DNA of 13,358 nt from Alphaproteobacteria bacterium UBA7691. Lineage in GTDB: Bacteria > Pseudomonadota > Alphaproteobacteria > Ferrovibrionales > Ferrovibrionaceae. Each line of letters starts with the position of its first letter. Within the stretch, counting starts at the first letter, position 1. The stretch covers positions 23,018-36,375 of the forward strand of contig DLGP01000084.1 in assembly GCA_002482765.1 (NCBI GenBank), in the 5' to 3' direction. The translations under genes and the position numbers were made by a program. Shown in pieces: positions 6,313-13,076 of the stretch. The notes below the pieces were generated by a model. It was not told the DNA's origin and ran no database searches. It saw only the letters and a list, made by a program, of their open reading frames with translations.

Positions 6313-8544
6313 ATGTCATCCATATCCTTCCCGCGTGCCGCACTGGCGGCGCGTGCACAATATTGCCTGACCTATGGCGGTTCGGCGATCACCGCGCTGG
6401 CCTTGCTGTGCACCAGCATCGCCGCATCGGCGCAGACAAGCGCCAACCCCACTCCGCTGCCCACCGTGAATGTGCTTGGCTGGCCGCTGCTGGAAGCCGA
6501 GCGCCTGGAGCAGCCCGCGCCCATCGTCAACCAGACACGCGAGCAGTTCGAGAAATTGCCCAATGATCGCGCCAGCGATGTTATCGGCCGCATGCCGGGT
6601 GTGGTGTTGGGGGGACCGCCGGGCGAGAAAAAAAGCCTGCATCTGCGCGGTATCTCCGGCGATTACAGCCGTGTGCAGATCGACGGGGTTCAACTGCCCT
6701 CCTCGGGCCAGACACGCACTTTTGAGCTGATGAACCTGCCGGCATCGTTGTTCGACAACATCGCCATCATCCGCAACCCAACCGCCGAATACGAAGCCGA
6801 TGGTCTGGCCGGCCGTGTTGCGCTGACAAGCCGGCGCCTGGGCGACAAACCGGAGTTGAATGGCCGCGTGGCCTTTGGCGGTGTGGATGCAATTGATGCC
6901 AGCACCGGCCAGGCCAGCCTGGCCTACGGCAACAAACTGAATGAGCATTTCGGCATGATCGGCGCGGTCAATTTTGATCGCCGCACCATCACCAAGACCA
7001 AACGCTTCAGCGAGCGCACCTTCTCCGGCGGCCCAGGCGGCGCCGGTTTTCTGCGCGACGAGGACGAACCCAAAACCTACACTAACAGTGACATGTTCCT
7101 CGATCTGGTGCGCAGCTATGACGGCGGCGAGGTGCACCTCAAGCCGCTCTATCTGCGTGAGGAAGCGGAACTGGACAAACAGCGCGACCAGTATCGGCGT
7201 GCTACCGGCTTGTTCAACGACCGCACCCTGACCAGCGCGCGCGAAACCACCCAGACCGGCGGTCTGACGGCGGAACACAAGCATGAATTCAACAGCACCT
7301 ACCGCTATGAATCGCTGTTCGGTTATGCACAGACCGGCTTCGACAGCAACAACCGTGAGACTGCGCTGACATCGGCACTGGCCTTCAACAGCGGCAGCCG
7401 CGAGCAATCCGAAATCGAGGATGGGCAATATCATGCTGCCGCCAAGCTGATCGCCGCCCTGCCCGGCACCTTGCCACAGGAACTGCGCCTTGGCGGCAGC
7501 CTGCGTTTCAGCGACCGCAGCAGCGACCGCGAGGTTTTCACCCTGGATGCCGCCGGCAACCAGAGCCAAAGCCTGGCCAACCAGACGGCATCGCGAAACT
7601 CCGACTACAATATCGAGGAACGTTATTACGCGCTGTTTGTGCAGGACGAAATCAAGCTGACATCACGCCTCAGCGCCACGCCGGGCCTGCGGCTGGAAGT
7701 GGTGGAGGACGATCTGGGGGGCGGCAACGGCGCGCGCTTTGAACGGCGCTTCATCGATCTGATGCCATCCCTGCCAATCAGCTATCGGCTGAATGACAGC
7801 CTGACATTACGCGGCGCAGTTTCTCGTTTGCTCAACCGGCCAAAATTTGACGAAATCGCGCCGGGTGTGACGGTACGCGGCGCCAATTCTTTTAACGGCA
7901 ATCCGCAACTCAACCCCGCCCGCGCCTGGGGCCTGGATGTTGGCCTGGATTATGCCACGCCGGACCTGTTCCTCGGCATCAATCTCTATGGCCGGCATAT
8001 CAAGGACATCATTGAGCAGCGCGAGACCAGCGCCAACCAATATACCTACAGCAACTTCGCCAAGGGCCAGCTTTATGGCCTTGAACTGGAGCAGCGCTTC
8101 CGGCTGTCACAACTGGGCTGGGATGCGCTGGCGCCGCTGCAATTGCTGGCAAACCAAACCTTCATCGCCTCCGAGGTGGATGATCCGGTTACCGGCAAAC
8201 GGCCTTTCGCCGAGCAGCCGGATTATGTCGCCAATATCGGCCTGGAATGGTCTGATCGTCAGGCCGGCACGGTAATTTCGCTGATGGCGAATATCACCGG
8301 CAAGCGCCCCACCATCAGCCATGACGGCGCGGGCGCCATCCGCCGCAAATTCCGCGCAAGCGAATTGTTCCTCGATACCCATCTGGAACAGCAATTGGTG
8401 GAAGGTGTCAGCGTTTTCCTCTCGGCCGAGAATCTGACCAATCAGGAGCGTGACGAGGTGGAGTATGTCAATGGCGGCCTGAACCGGCTCGCCTCGATCG
8501 CCACCGGCCGGGTCTTTTACCTCGGCACCCGGTTCAGGTTCTGA
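6313..8544 (+). CDS. TonB-dependent outer-membrane receptor
   Basis: A 743-residue receptor. Residues 1-40 look like a signal peptide (hydrophobic core ALALLCTSIAASA, cleavage likely before Gln41). A candidate TonB box TVNVLG lies at 51-56. The plug domain (about 70-175) contains IGRMPGVVLGG, LHLRGISGDYSRVQIDGVQL and VALTSRR, which are classic plug signatures, followed by a 22-stranded barrel ending in FYLGTRFRF with the required terminal Phe. Such receptors import siderophores, haem, cobalamin, metals or carbohydrates using TonB energy; the ligand cannot be told. A Fur-like site upstream suggests an iron or metal ligand. The start codon has only a weak ribosome-binding site. The next gene begins five bases after the stop, so the ABC-type membrane protein is almost certainly co-transcribed. 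Confidence 0.96.
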   Translation: MSSISFPRAALAARAQYCLTYGGSAITALALLCTSIAASAQTSANPTPLPTVNVLGWPLLEAERLEQPAPIVNQTREQFEKLPNDRASDVIGRMPGVVLGGPPGEKKSLHLRGISGDYSRVQIDGVQLPSSGQTRTFELMNLPASLFDNIAIIRNPTAEYEADGLAGRVALTSRRLGDKPELNGRVAFGGVDAIDASTGQASLAYGNKLNEHFGMIGAVNFDRRTITKTKRFSERTFSGGPGGAGFLRDEDEPKTYTNSDMFLDLVRSYDGGEVHLKPLYLREEAELDKQRDQYRRATGLFNDRTLTSARETTQTGGLTAEHKHEFNSTYRYESLFGYAQTGFDSNNRETALTSALAFNSGSREQSEIEDGQYHAAAKLIAALPGTLPQELRLGGSLRFSDRSSDREVFTLDAAGNQSQSLANQTASRNSDYNIEERYYALFVQDEIKLTSRLSATPGLRLEVVEDDLGGGNGARFERRFIDLMPSLPISYRLNDSLTLRGAVSRLLNRPKFDEIAPGVTVRGANSFNGNPQLNPARAWGLDVGLDYATPDLFLGINLYGRHIKDIIEQRETSANQYTYSNFAKGQLYGLELEQRFRLSQLGWDALAPLQLLANQTFIASEVDDPVTGKRPFAEQPDYVANIGLEWSDRQAGTVISLMANITGKRPTISHDGAGAIRRKFRASELFLDTHLEQQLVEGVSVFLSAENLTNQERDEVEYVNGGLNRLASIATGRVFYLGTRFRF

Positions 8545-8549
8545 CGGCG

Positions 8550-9500
8550 ATGCTCGCACCCGCAAATGCCCCCAACCCGGCAGTGGCGCCACAAGACGGC
8601 GCAGCTATCGGGTTGCTGCGGGAAATGACCAGAGTCGCTGTGCGGCTCTGGCCCTGGCTGCTGCTGCTGGCGCTGATGGTGGGTTTGCAAGCGGCCTTGC
8701 AACCAAGCGTGGGCTGGATGGGCAAGCGCGTGATTGATGGCTTGCAGGCCGGCGACAGCCGCCTGCAAATCGTTTTGCTGGAGAACAGCCTGCTCTTTGC
8801 CAGCGTGTTTCTGGCCATCACGCTTATCAAAGCCGGCGAGAAGGTTTCCAGCAAGGCATTCGAGATCAGGCTGATCATTGCGTTGCAGCGGGTTTTTTTC
8901 GCGCGGCGACGGATCATGACCGGCGCCCGCGATGTGTCGCAAATGTTTTATGGCAGCGAGGTTGCCAAGCGCGGCTTCGAGGTTTTCGTCAAGGATTTCT
9001 GGGTCATCAGTTTCAAGACCGGCTCGGTCATTGTCTGGCAGATGACCCTGGCACCCGAATGGCTGCCGCTGCTGTTTCTGGCCACCATCCCGGCAATCGC
9101 TGCCGTGGCGCTGATCGGGCCGGCTATCCGGCGCGCCAGCCAGGATATTCTGGGCCTCCAGGAAGCGGTGGCGGCCACGGTGACACGGCGCGGGCCGATG
9201 CTGCTGCGGCGGGTGCAGGAGCGTTTGTTTGGCCGCTTCCTGCGTTTTGAAACCTTGAAAGTGGTGGCCGACGATATGGTCGACCTGCTGATCTGGTTCA
9301 ACACGGCGGCACTGATCGGCTTGAGTTATGCGCTGGATATCGGCCTGCTGCCAGACCGCGTGTCGCCTGGCGACTTGGCACTGGTGGCGGTCAATCTCAA
9401 ATTGCTCTCCGAACCACTGGGGCATATCGGCAAGGTCTATACCAAATGGCAGGAAGCCCAGCCGGCGCTGCATCGCATTTTTCGCGGCGGCGATGCTTAA
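8550..9500 (+). CDS. ABC-exporter-type six-helix membrane domain protein lacking an ATPase domain
   Basis: A 316-residue protein that matches only the membrane half of a type I ABC exporter. Hydrophobic helices lie near residues 33-53 (LWPWLLLLALMVGLQAAL), 72-94 and 145-190, and around LLIWFNTAALIGLSYALDIG near 250. It ends at the usual membrane-to-ATPase linker, EPLGHIGKVYTKWQEAQPAL, and stops after RIFRGGDA. No Walker A, signature or Walker B motif follows in any frame before the next gene, so this is not a simple frameshift. Families of free-standing six-helix ABC membrane domains are known (I recall Pfam ABC_membrane_3), so it may be complete. It starts five bases after the receptor stop, implying an operon. 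An ATPase partner, if any, must be encoded elsewhere. A role in export or inner-membrane transfer of the receptor's ligand is inference. Confidence 0.85.
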   Translation: MLAPANAPNPAVAPQDGAAIGLLREMTRVAVRLWPWLLLLALMVGLQAALQPSVGWMGKRVIDGLQAGDSRLQIVLLENSLLFASVFLAITLIKAGEKVSSKAFEIRLIIALQRVFFARRRIMTGARDVSQMFYGSEVAKRGFEVFVKDFWVISFKTGSVIVWQMTLAPEWLPLLFLATIPAIAAVALIGPAIRRASQDILGLQEAVAATVTRRGPMLLRRVQERLFGRFLRFETLKVVADDMVDLLIWFNTAALIGLSYALDIGLLPDRVSPGDLALVAVNLKLLSEPLGHIGKVYTKWQEAQPALHRIFRGGDA

Positions 9501-9514
9501 TGGCCATCGGAATC

Positions 9515-9545
9515 TTGCGAATCATTCCCGATTGCAGTAGATAAA
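9515..9545 (+). promoter_or_regulatory. Second Fur-like motif with possible promoter
   Basis: TTGCGAATCATT (9515-9526) is identical over 12 bases to the site before the receptor gene. GCGAATC (9517-9523) and GATTGC (9530-9535) make an imperfect inverted repeat. TTGCGA as -35 is followed after 17 bases by TAGATA (9538-9543), a weak -10. It would give the propeller gene its own, similarly controlled promoter. Confidence 0.4.
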
Positions 9546-9560
9546 GGGCGGGGATGTATT

Positions 9561-9580
9561 GGCGCCCTACCCGGGGCGCC
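9561..9580 (+). other. Hairpin in the leader of the propeller gene
   Basis: GGCGCCC (9561-9567) pairs perfectly with GGGCGCC (9574-9580) around a six-base loop. No T-run follows. It lies between the candidate promoter and a small ORF, so it may end the receptor operon or regulate the leader. Confidence 0.4.
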
Positions 9581-9584
9581 TCTC

Positions 9585-9677
9585 ATGACAACCCTGAACC
9601 TCCAAGGGAACCACCTCCGCCATTCTCGACCGGCTACGCCAACAGCGTGGTATCCGATCGTGCGCTTTATGGCCTGA
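9585..9677 (+). CDS. Possible 30-residue leader peptide
   Basis: An ATG-to-TGA ORF begins MTTLNLQGNHLRHSRPATPT and ends in WYPIVRFMA. It ends 16 bases before the propeller start. It follows the hairpin by four bases and has no clear Shine-Dalgarno, so expression is uncertain. It has no recognisable family and no amino-acid run of the kind used in classical attenuation leaders. It is included as a small candidate only. Confidence 0.2.
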   Translation: MTTLNLQGNHLRHSRPATPTAWYPIVRFMA

Positions 9678-9693
9678 GGTCCAGCCAGGAAAC

Positions 9694-11376
9694 ATGAAAA
9701 CCTCACTGAAACAACACTCCCGCGTCGAAGTCAAAGCCTCGCTCAAGCAAGGCGACACGATCTGGTTCGGCGCCGCCAATGGCCTCTACCGCTTTCGCAT
9801 CGGCAGCACCCAGGCTGTGCCGGTGCCGCAATGGCAAGGCCGCGAAATCCGCGCCATCGGCCCCGCCAGCGGCGATGGCTTTTATCTCGTTGCCGGCGAT
9901 GAACATGACCAGGCCGTGTTCCGCTGTGATGCGGATGGCCGGTTGCTGGAAACAATTCCCGCCCCGGCGGGTGCCAAGGGCAAGTCGGTCAGCGGCCGTT
10001 ACGGCCTGTGGTTCGGCGCCAAGAACGGCGTGTACAAACATGATGGCGCCGGCTGGCAGCATGTCTTTGATGGCAACGGCAAAGCCGAGATCATTGGCCT
10101 GTGGGAGCGCGGCGGCACCTTGCGCGCCTCGGTGAAAAAGCTGGCGCCGCATGATCGCGCCGCCCTTGCCACCACCACGGATGGCGGCAGCACCTGGACG
10201 GTGGAGACCATGCCGGATTACCAGGATATCTACCTGGCGGCCGATGACGACATCATCATCACCCGTTGGCGCGGCGCGCGCCGCCGCGATGCCACCAAGA
10301 CCGGCTACAAGAAACACCCGCTGAGCGCTGGCTGGATCGATAACGGCGCCACGGCGGTGCTGGATGGCGAGAAACTTGAGATGATGTTTCCGCCCCGGGT
10401 GAAGCTGGCACTGCATCACCCGATGATGGCCGAGGCCGAGCATCTATATCCCACCGAGACCGGCGCGGTATTTGCCGGCTCGCAGGGTGCCTATGCCATC
10501 GCCGCCGCCACCGGCACGGTGCGCGACCTGATGCCGGCGATGCCCACTGACAAGGCTTTCGGCAAAACCAAGAAGATATACGCCCTGGATGACGGCGCAC
10601 TCCTCGCCGCCACCACCTTCGGCGTGTTCCGCTCCACCGATCTTGCAGAAAGCTGGCAACTCACCGATTCCGAATGGATGGTCTTTGATGCCGAGGCGAT
10701 GCAGCGGGCGGCGGATGGCCGCTGGTGGCTGGCCTGCCAGCGCGGCATCTTCACCTCCAGCGACAATGGCCTGAGCTGGTATTACCAAAAGCTCAAAAGC
10801 CACGCTCATCATTACTGCGAGTTCCGCGATCTCGCGGTTGGCGGCGGTTATCTGGTGCTGGCAACCAAGGCCGGGCTGTTCATCGGCAAGGCAATGGCGA
10901 TGGGCAATATCGAGATCACGCCGCTGGAGCTGTTTGACGACCGCGTGGTTGAAAGCGTGGCCTTCGACGCGGCTACCGGCCGCTTCAGCGCCATTGAGGC
11001 CGATGGCACGCTCTGGCGCGTTGATCCGGCCAGCGGCCAGGCCGAGCGGGTGGCGCAACTGCCCTGCCGGGGCGAAGCCAAGATGATCGTCACCGGCCGC
11101 GACCAGTTGATGATCTGCGGCGAGGCTGCCGTGCTGATGGTGGATGGCGCTACGGTGAGCGATATCAAGCCGCCAGCGGCCAGCGGCAAGTTCGGCTTCA
11201 CCCGCAACGGCACTCATCTGCTGTTATGGGATCGCGCCGGAGCCTGGCTGCGCCAGGGTGGCGACTGGCTACCGGTATCCGGCTGGCCCGCCGGCATGCG
11301 CCATGCCAGCCTGACCAGCGATGGCAAATACGCCGTGGCGACGGATCGCAGCTGGATTCATCGCGTTTCACTGTAA
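9694..11376 (+). CDS. Asp-box/BNR-type beta-propeller protein, no signal peptide
   Basis: A 560-residue protein of repeated beta-strand modules. Asp-box (BNR-like) turns of the S/T-x-D-x-G-x-(T/S)-W type appear as TTDGGSTWTVE, SSDNGLSWYYQ and a degenerate STDLAESWQL. They alternate with recurring blade strands such as DTIWFGAANGLYRF, YGLWFGAKNGVYKH and WWLACQRGIFTS, which suggests six to eight blades. There is no signal peptide or membrane helix, so the protein should be cytoplasmic, unlike most sialidase-type or YCF48-type relatives. A His/Cys-rich loop, HAHHYCE at residues 370-376, could bind a metal. AGGA four bases upstream supports ATG 9694. It follows the receptor and ABC-type membrane genes after a 193-base gap with its own Fur-like site and is closed by a strong terminator. 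Catalytic function is not evident; scaffolding or ligand handling is inference. Confidence 0.88.
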   Translation: MKTSLKQHSRVEVKASLKQGDTIWFGAANGLYRFRIGSTQAVPVPQWQGREIRAIGPASGDGFYLVAGDEHDQAVFRCDADGRLLETIPAPAGAKGKSVSGRYGLWFGAKNGVYKHDGAGWQHVFDGNGKAEIIGLWERGGTLRASVKKLAPHDRAALATTTDGGSTWTVETMPDYQDIYLAADDDIIITRWRGARRRDATKTGYKKHPLSAGWIDNGATAVLDGEKLEMMFPPRVKLALHHPMMAEAEHLYPTETGAVFAGSQGAYAIAAATGTVRDLMPAMPTDKAFGKTKKIYALDDGALLAATTFGVFRSTDLAESWQLTDSEWMVFDAEAMQRAADGRWWLACQRGIFTSSDNGLSWYYQKLKSHAHHYCEFRDLAVGGGYLVLATKAGLFIGKAMAMGNIEITPLELFDDRVVESVAFDAATGRFSAIEADGTLWRVDPASGQAERVAQLPCRGEAKMIVTGRDQLMICGEAAVLMVDGATVSDIKPPAASGKFGFTRNGTHLLLWDRAGAWLRQGGDWLPVSGWPAGMRHASLTSDGKYAVATDRSWIHRVSL

Positions 11377-11390
11377 GGCTAACAAACCGA

Positions 11391-11422
11391 GGCCGCCCGT
11401 CTGGCACGGGCGGCCTTTTTTT
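11391..11422 (+). terminator. Intrinsic terminator of the propeller gene
   Basis: GGCCGCCCGT (11391-11400) pairs perfectly with ACGGGCGGCC (11406-11415) around the loop CTGGC, and seven T residues follow. It starts 14 bases after the stop. It ends four bases from the 3' end of the convergent tRNA-Arg gene and could also help stop that transcript, though the minus-strand T-tract is poor. Confidence 0.93.
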
Positions 11423-11425
11423 GTT

Positions 11426-11502
11426 TGGCGTGCCCTGGTGGATTTGAACCACCGACCTGCCGCTTAGAAGGCGGCTGCTCTATCCAACTGAGCTAAGGGC
11501 AC
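11426..11502 (-). tRNA. tRNA-Arg (anticodon TCT)
   Basis: The 77-base minus-strand sequence folds as a full cloverleaf. The acceptor stem is GTGCCCT/AGGGCAC, the D arm GCTC/GAGC, the anticodon arm GCCGC/GCGGC around CTTCTAA, and the T arm GGTGG/CCACC with TTCAAAT. The anticodon TCT reads AGA and AGG codons. Discriminator G and CCA are encoded. No intron or insertion was seen. Confidence 0.97.
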
Positions 11503-11537
11503 CCGTGGGGAATTGACCGCAGCCCTTCGAGAGCCGG

Positions 11538-11831
11538 TCAGCGCACGCGGTTATAGGCGTAATTGTCGGAATAGGCGCGGCGGGCCAGCTTGCGCTCCTG
11601 CGGCTCTTCCACGTCAAATTCGATGCCATGCTTCTCGGCATAGGCGATGGCCAGTTCCTTGCTCTCGAATTTGAGCGTGATCTGGCTCAAGGTGCCGGTG
11701 GCGCCGGTCCAGCCCATCAGCGGTTCAACAAACCGCGCCGCCGCAGCGTCAAATTCCAGCAGCCAGAGTCTGGTCTTGGCCCGGCCGGATTGCATGGCGG
11801 TTTTGGCCGGCTGGTAGATGCGCGCTTTCAT
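11538..11831 (-). CDS. Complex I accessory subunit of the NDUFS4 (18 kDa) type
   Basis: A 97-residue protein matching the ETC complex I subunit family, the bacterial counterpart of mitochondrial NDUFS4, a peripheral-arm accessory subunit of NADH:ubiquinone oxidoreductase. The start ARIYQPAKTAMQSGRAKT, the segment PLMGWTGATGTLSQITLKF, and AIAYAEKHGIEFDVEEPQ are characteristic and in the usual order. The length fits the short bacterial form, which lacks the mitochondrial targeting extension. ATG 11831 is chosen because the conserved start ARIYQP follows immediately; the open frame further upstream runs through the tRNA-Pro gene and is not coding. It lies 43 bases downstream of tRNA-Pro and may share its transcript, with a T-rich stretch between them. 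It is an alphaproteobacterial lineage marker and the strongest taxonomic clue in the window. Confidence 0.95.
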   Translation of the reverse strand: MKARIYQPAKTAMQSGRAKTRLWLLEFDAAAARFVEPLMGWTGATGTLSQITLKFESKELAIAYAEKHGIEFDVEEPQERKLARRAYSDNYAYNRVR

Positions 11832-11874
11832 GGGCGAACCATCCTGTTGGCGGACAACGGCAAAACAAAAAAAG

Positions 11875-11951
11875 TGGTCGGGGCGAGAGGATTTGAACCT
11901 CCGGCTTCCTGCTCCCAAAGCAGGCGCTCTACCAGGCTGAGCTACACCCCG
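11875..11951 (-). tRNA. tRNA-Pro (anticodon TGG)
   Basis: The 77-base minus-strand sequence forms a complete cloverleaf. The acceptor stem is CGGGGTG/CGCCCCG with one G-U pair, the D arm GCTC/GAGC, the anticodon arm CCTGC/GCAGG around TTTGGGA, and the T arm GGAGG/CCTCT with one mismatch-like wobble pair. Anticodon TGG reads CCN proline codons. Discriminator A and CCA are encoded, followed by seven T residues. Confidence 0.97.
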
Positions 11952-11978
11952 CAACCGGGCGGTTTGTAGCACAGGCAA

Positions 11979-12302
11979 CTAAGCGGCATCAATCTGCTGG
12001 GCAAACCATTGATTGATGCTGATACCGGCCGCCTCGGCACGGATTGCCGCCTTGCGATGCAGGTCTGGGCTCAAGCGCAAAGCCAGCTTGCCGCTATAGC
12101 CACGATCCGGCTTCTCGCCGCGCTCGGCACAGAAGGCCAGATAATCGTCAATACTGGCGCGAAAAGCGTGCTCCAGGCCCTCGGCATCGCTGGCGGTGAA
12201 ATGCACCACATCGCGCAATCCGGCCACGCTGCCATGGAATGCCTTGTCATCCGGGTCATATTCAATCGCGCCCGCAACATAGCCTTTATATTCAAGCGTC
12301 AT
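11979..12302 (-). CDS. hicB: HicB-type antitoxin
   Basis: A 107-residue HicB-family antitoxin. The N-terminal half begins MTLEYKGYVAGAIEYDPDDK and continues FHGSVAGLRDVVHF and SIDDYLAFC, the degraded RNase-H-like HicB domain that binds the toxin. The C-terminus, KLALRLSPDLHRKAAIRAEA with ISINQWFAQQID, is a ribbon-helix-helix DNA-binding domain, so this is the Arc-like form of HicB. Its ATG overlaps the hicA stop codon by four bases (ATGA), and AGGAG lies upstream inside hicA. The order toxin then antitoxin is usual for hicAB. It is expected to inhibit HicA and to repress the operon by binding the palindrome at 12561-12581. Its stop lies 27 bases from the 5' end of tRNA-Pro, so transcription may continue into that gene. 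Confidence 0.94.
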   Translation of the reverse strand: MTLEYKGYVAGAIEYDPDDKAFHGSVAGLRDVVHFTASDAEGLEHAFRASIDDYLAFCAERGEKPDRGYSGKLALRLSPDLHRKAAIRAEAAGISINQWFAQQIDAA

Positions 12303-12556
12303 GGCTTCACTCCTGCCGCTTCAAAAAAGCGCCGAAGGCTGGTGATGGCGCCTTTATCGGTTTCCGGCCTTGGATGCGGCCGGTGAAACACGGCACGCAC
12401 ACCATTCAAGGCCAGCCGCACCCGGCTGCCCTCACCCTCTGTCACCTCGCCGCCCAGCGCCACAACCAAAACTTCAACATCCGGCCAACGCAGATCGGCC
12501 CGGTTTGGCCTGGCAAAAATCGCGCTTAGCGTTTTCTGGTGCCGGTTATTCACCAT
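12299..12556 (-). CDS. hicA: HicA-type mRNA interferase toxin (long form)
   Basis: An 85-residue HicA-family toxin, expected to cleave mRNA on ribosomes or free in the cytoplasm and so stop translation. It has the double-stranded-RNA-binding-like layout. It starts NRHQKTLSAIFARPNRADLR, followed by WPDVEVLVVALGGEVTEGEGSRVRLAL and the C-terminal FHRPHPRPETDKGAITSLRRFFE. In classical short HicA proteins the catalytic His stands in a G-S-H motif; here the equivalent reads GSR, and the nearest His residues are in FHRPHP. This longer subgroup may use those, or catalysis may be altered. ATG 12556 has no Shine-Dalgarno, and a palindrome ends four bases before it, so translation may be leaderless or nearly so. 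The gene lies 42 bases after the DUF192 stop. Confidence 0.9.
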   Translation of the reverse strand: MVNNRHQKTLSAIFARPNRADLRWPDVEVLVVALGGEVTEGEGSRVRLALNGVRAVFHRPHPRPETDKGAITSLRRFFEAAGVKP

Positions 12557-12560
12557 GCGA

Positions 12561-12581
12561 TGATATCATTTTATGATATCA
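12561..12581 (-). promoter_or_regulatory. Perfect palindrome at the hicAB start: candidate operator
   Basis: TGATATCAT (12561-12569) and ATGATATCA (12573-12581) are perfect 9-base inverted arms with the spacer TTT. It lies four bases before hicA in the only AT-rich patch of the region. Each arm carries TATCAT, like a -10 element, on the minus strand, so a dimeric repressor such as HicB bound here would cover the promoter. Confidence 0.7.
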
Positions 12582-12598
12582 AAACAAGATCATTCAGC

Positions 12599-13069
12599 CT
12601 ATGGCTTGCGACCAAAAATGGCGTGATCCACCTTGTCGCCCGGCTTGATGCCGAGGCGCGAGGCCGTGCCGCCATTCAGTTCCAGCACCGCCCGCACCGG
12701 GCCTGCGGAACTGATGCTGGTTTCATCATGCGGAATGGCGCGCTGGTGGATATTGAGAATGGTGCCATCCGCCTTGATGAACAGCATGTCGAGCGGAATC
12801 AGCGTGTTGCGCATCCAGAACGAAGCCGGCTGCTCGGTGAAAAAATCGAACAGCATGCCGGCATCGGGCGCCATCTGGCTGCGAAACATCATGCCGCGCG
12901 AGCGGCTGGCATCGGTATTGGCCAGTTCCACCTTGAACTTGCGCAGCCCGCTGGCTGTGTGGATCACCAGATCGCTTACCGGCAGCCCGGTCTGCGGCTG
13001 GGCGCTGCCGGGCAAAGCCGCAAAAAGCGCCAGCAGCAATGTTAAGGCAATAAACCAGTGACGCTTCAT
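12599..13069 (-). CDS. Exported DUF192 family protein
   Basis: A 156-residue protein with a clear signal peptide (MKRHWFIALTLLLALFAALP, cleavage near residue 23 at GSAQ), so it acts in the periplasm or is anchored there. The mature part carries the DUF192 signatures in order: FKVELANTDASRSRGMMFRS, the MLFDF strand, FWMRNTLIPLDMLFI, and the end LELNGGTASRLGIKPGDKV. The family is a small beta-barrel of unproven function, common in alphaproteobacteria. GAGG precedes ATG 13069, and an upstream in-frame extension would run into the deacetylase gene, so this start is well supported. It begins seven bases after the deacetylase stop, so the two genes form an operon. The hicAB pair lies directly downstream on the same strand. 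Confidence 0.95.
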   Translation of the reverse strand: MKRHWFIALTLLLALFAALPGSAQPQTGLPVSDLVIHTASGLRKFKVELANTDASRSRGMMFRSQMAPDAGMLFDFFTEQPASFWMRNTLIPLDMLFIKADGTILNIHQRAIPHDETSISSAGPVRAVLELNGGTASRLGIKPGDKVDHAIFGRKP

Positions 13070-13076
13070 AACAGCC

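Noticed and set aside
6316..7569. A 417-codon minus-strand open frame opposite the TonB-dependent receptor
   Set aside because: The plus strand encodes a receptor with signal peptide and plug motifs. The antisense product is low in complexity and has no recognisable fold.
8550..9693. A frameshifted full-length ABC exporter whose ATPase part is hidden in another frame
   Set aside because: The 193 bases after the stop are too short for an ATPase domain and no frame there shows Walker A, signature or Walker B residues.
10444..11217. A 257-codon minus-strand open frame opposite the propeller gene
   Set aside because: It is antisense to a protein with recognisable Asp-box repeats and has no recognisable domain.
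11426..11951. A tRNA-associated integration site with flanking attachment repeats
   Set aside because: No integrase is in view and no duplicated tRNA 3' end was found in the window.
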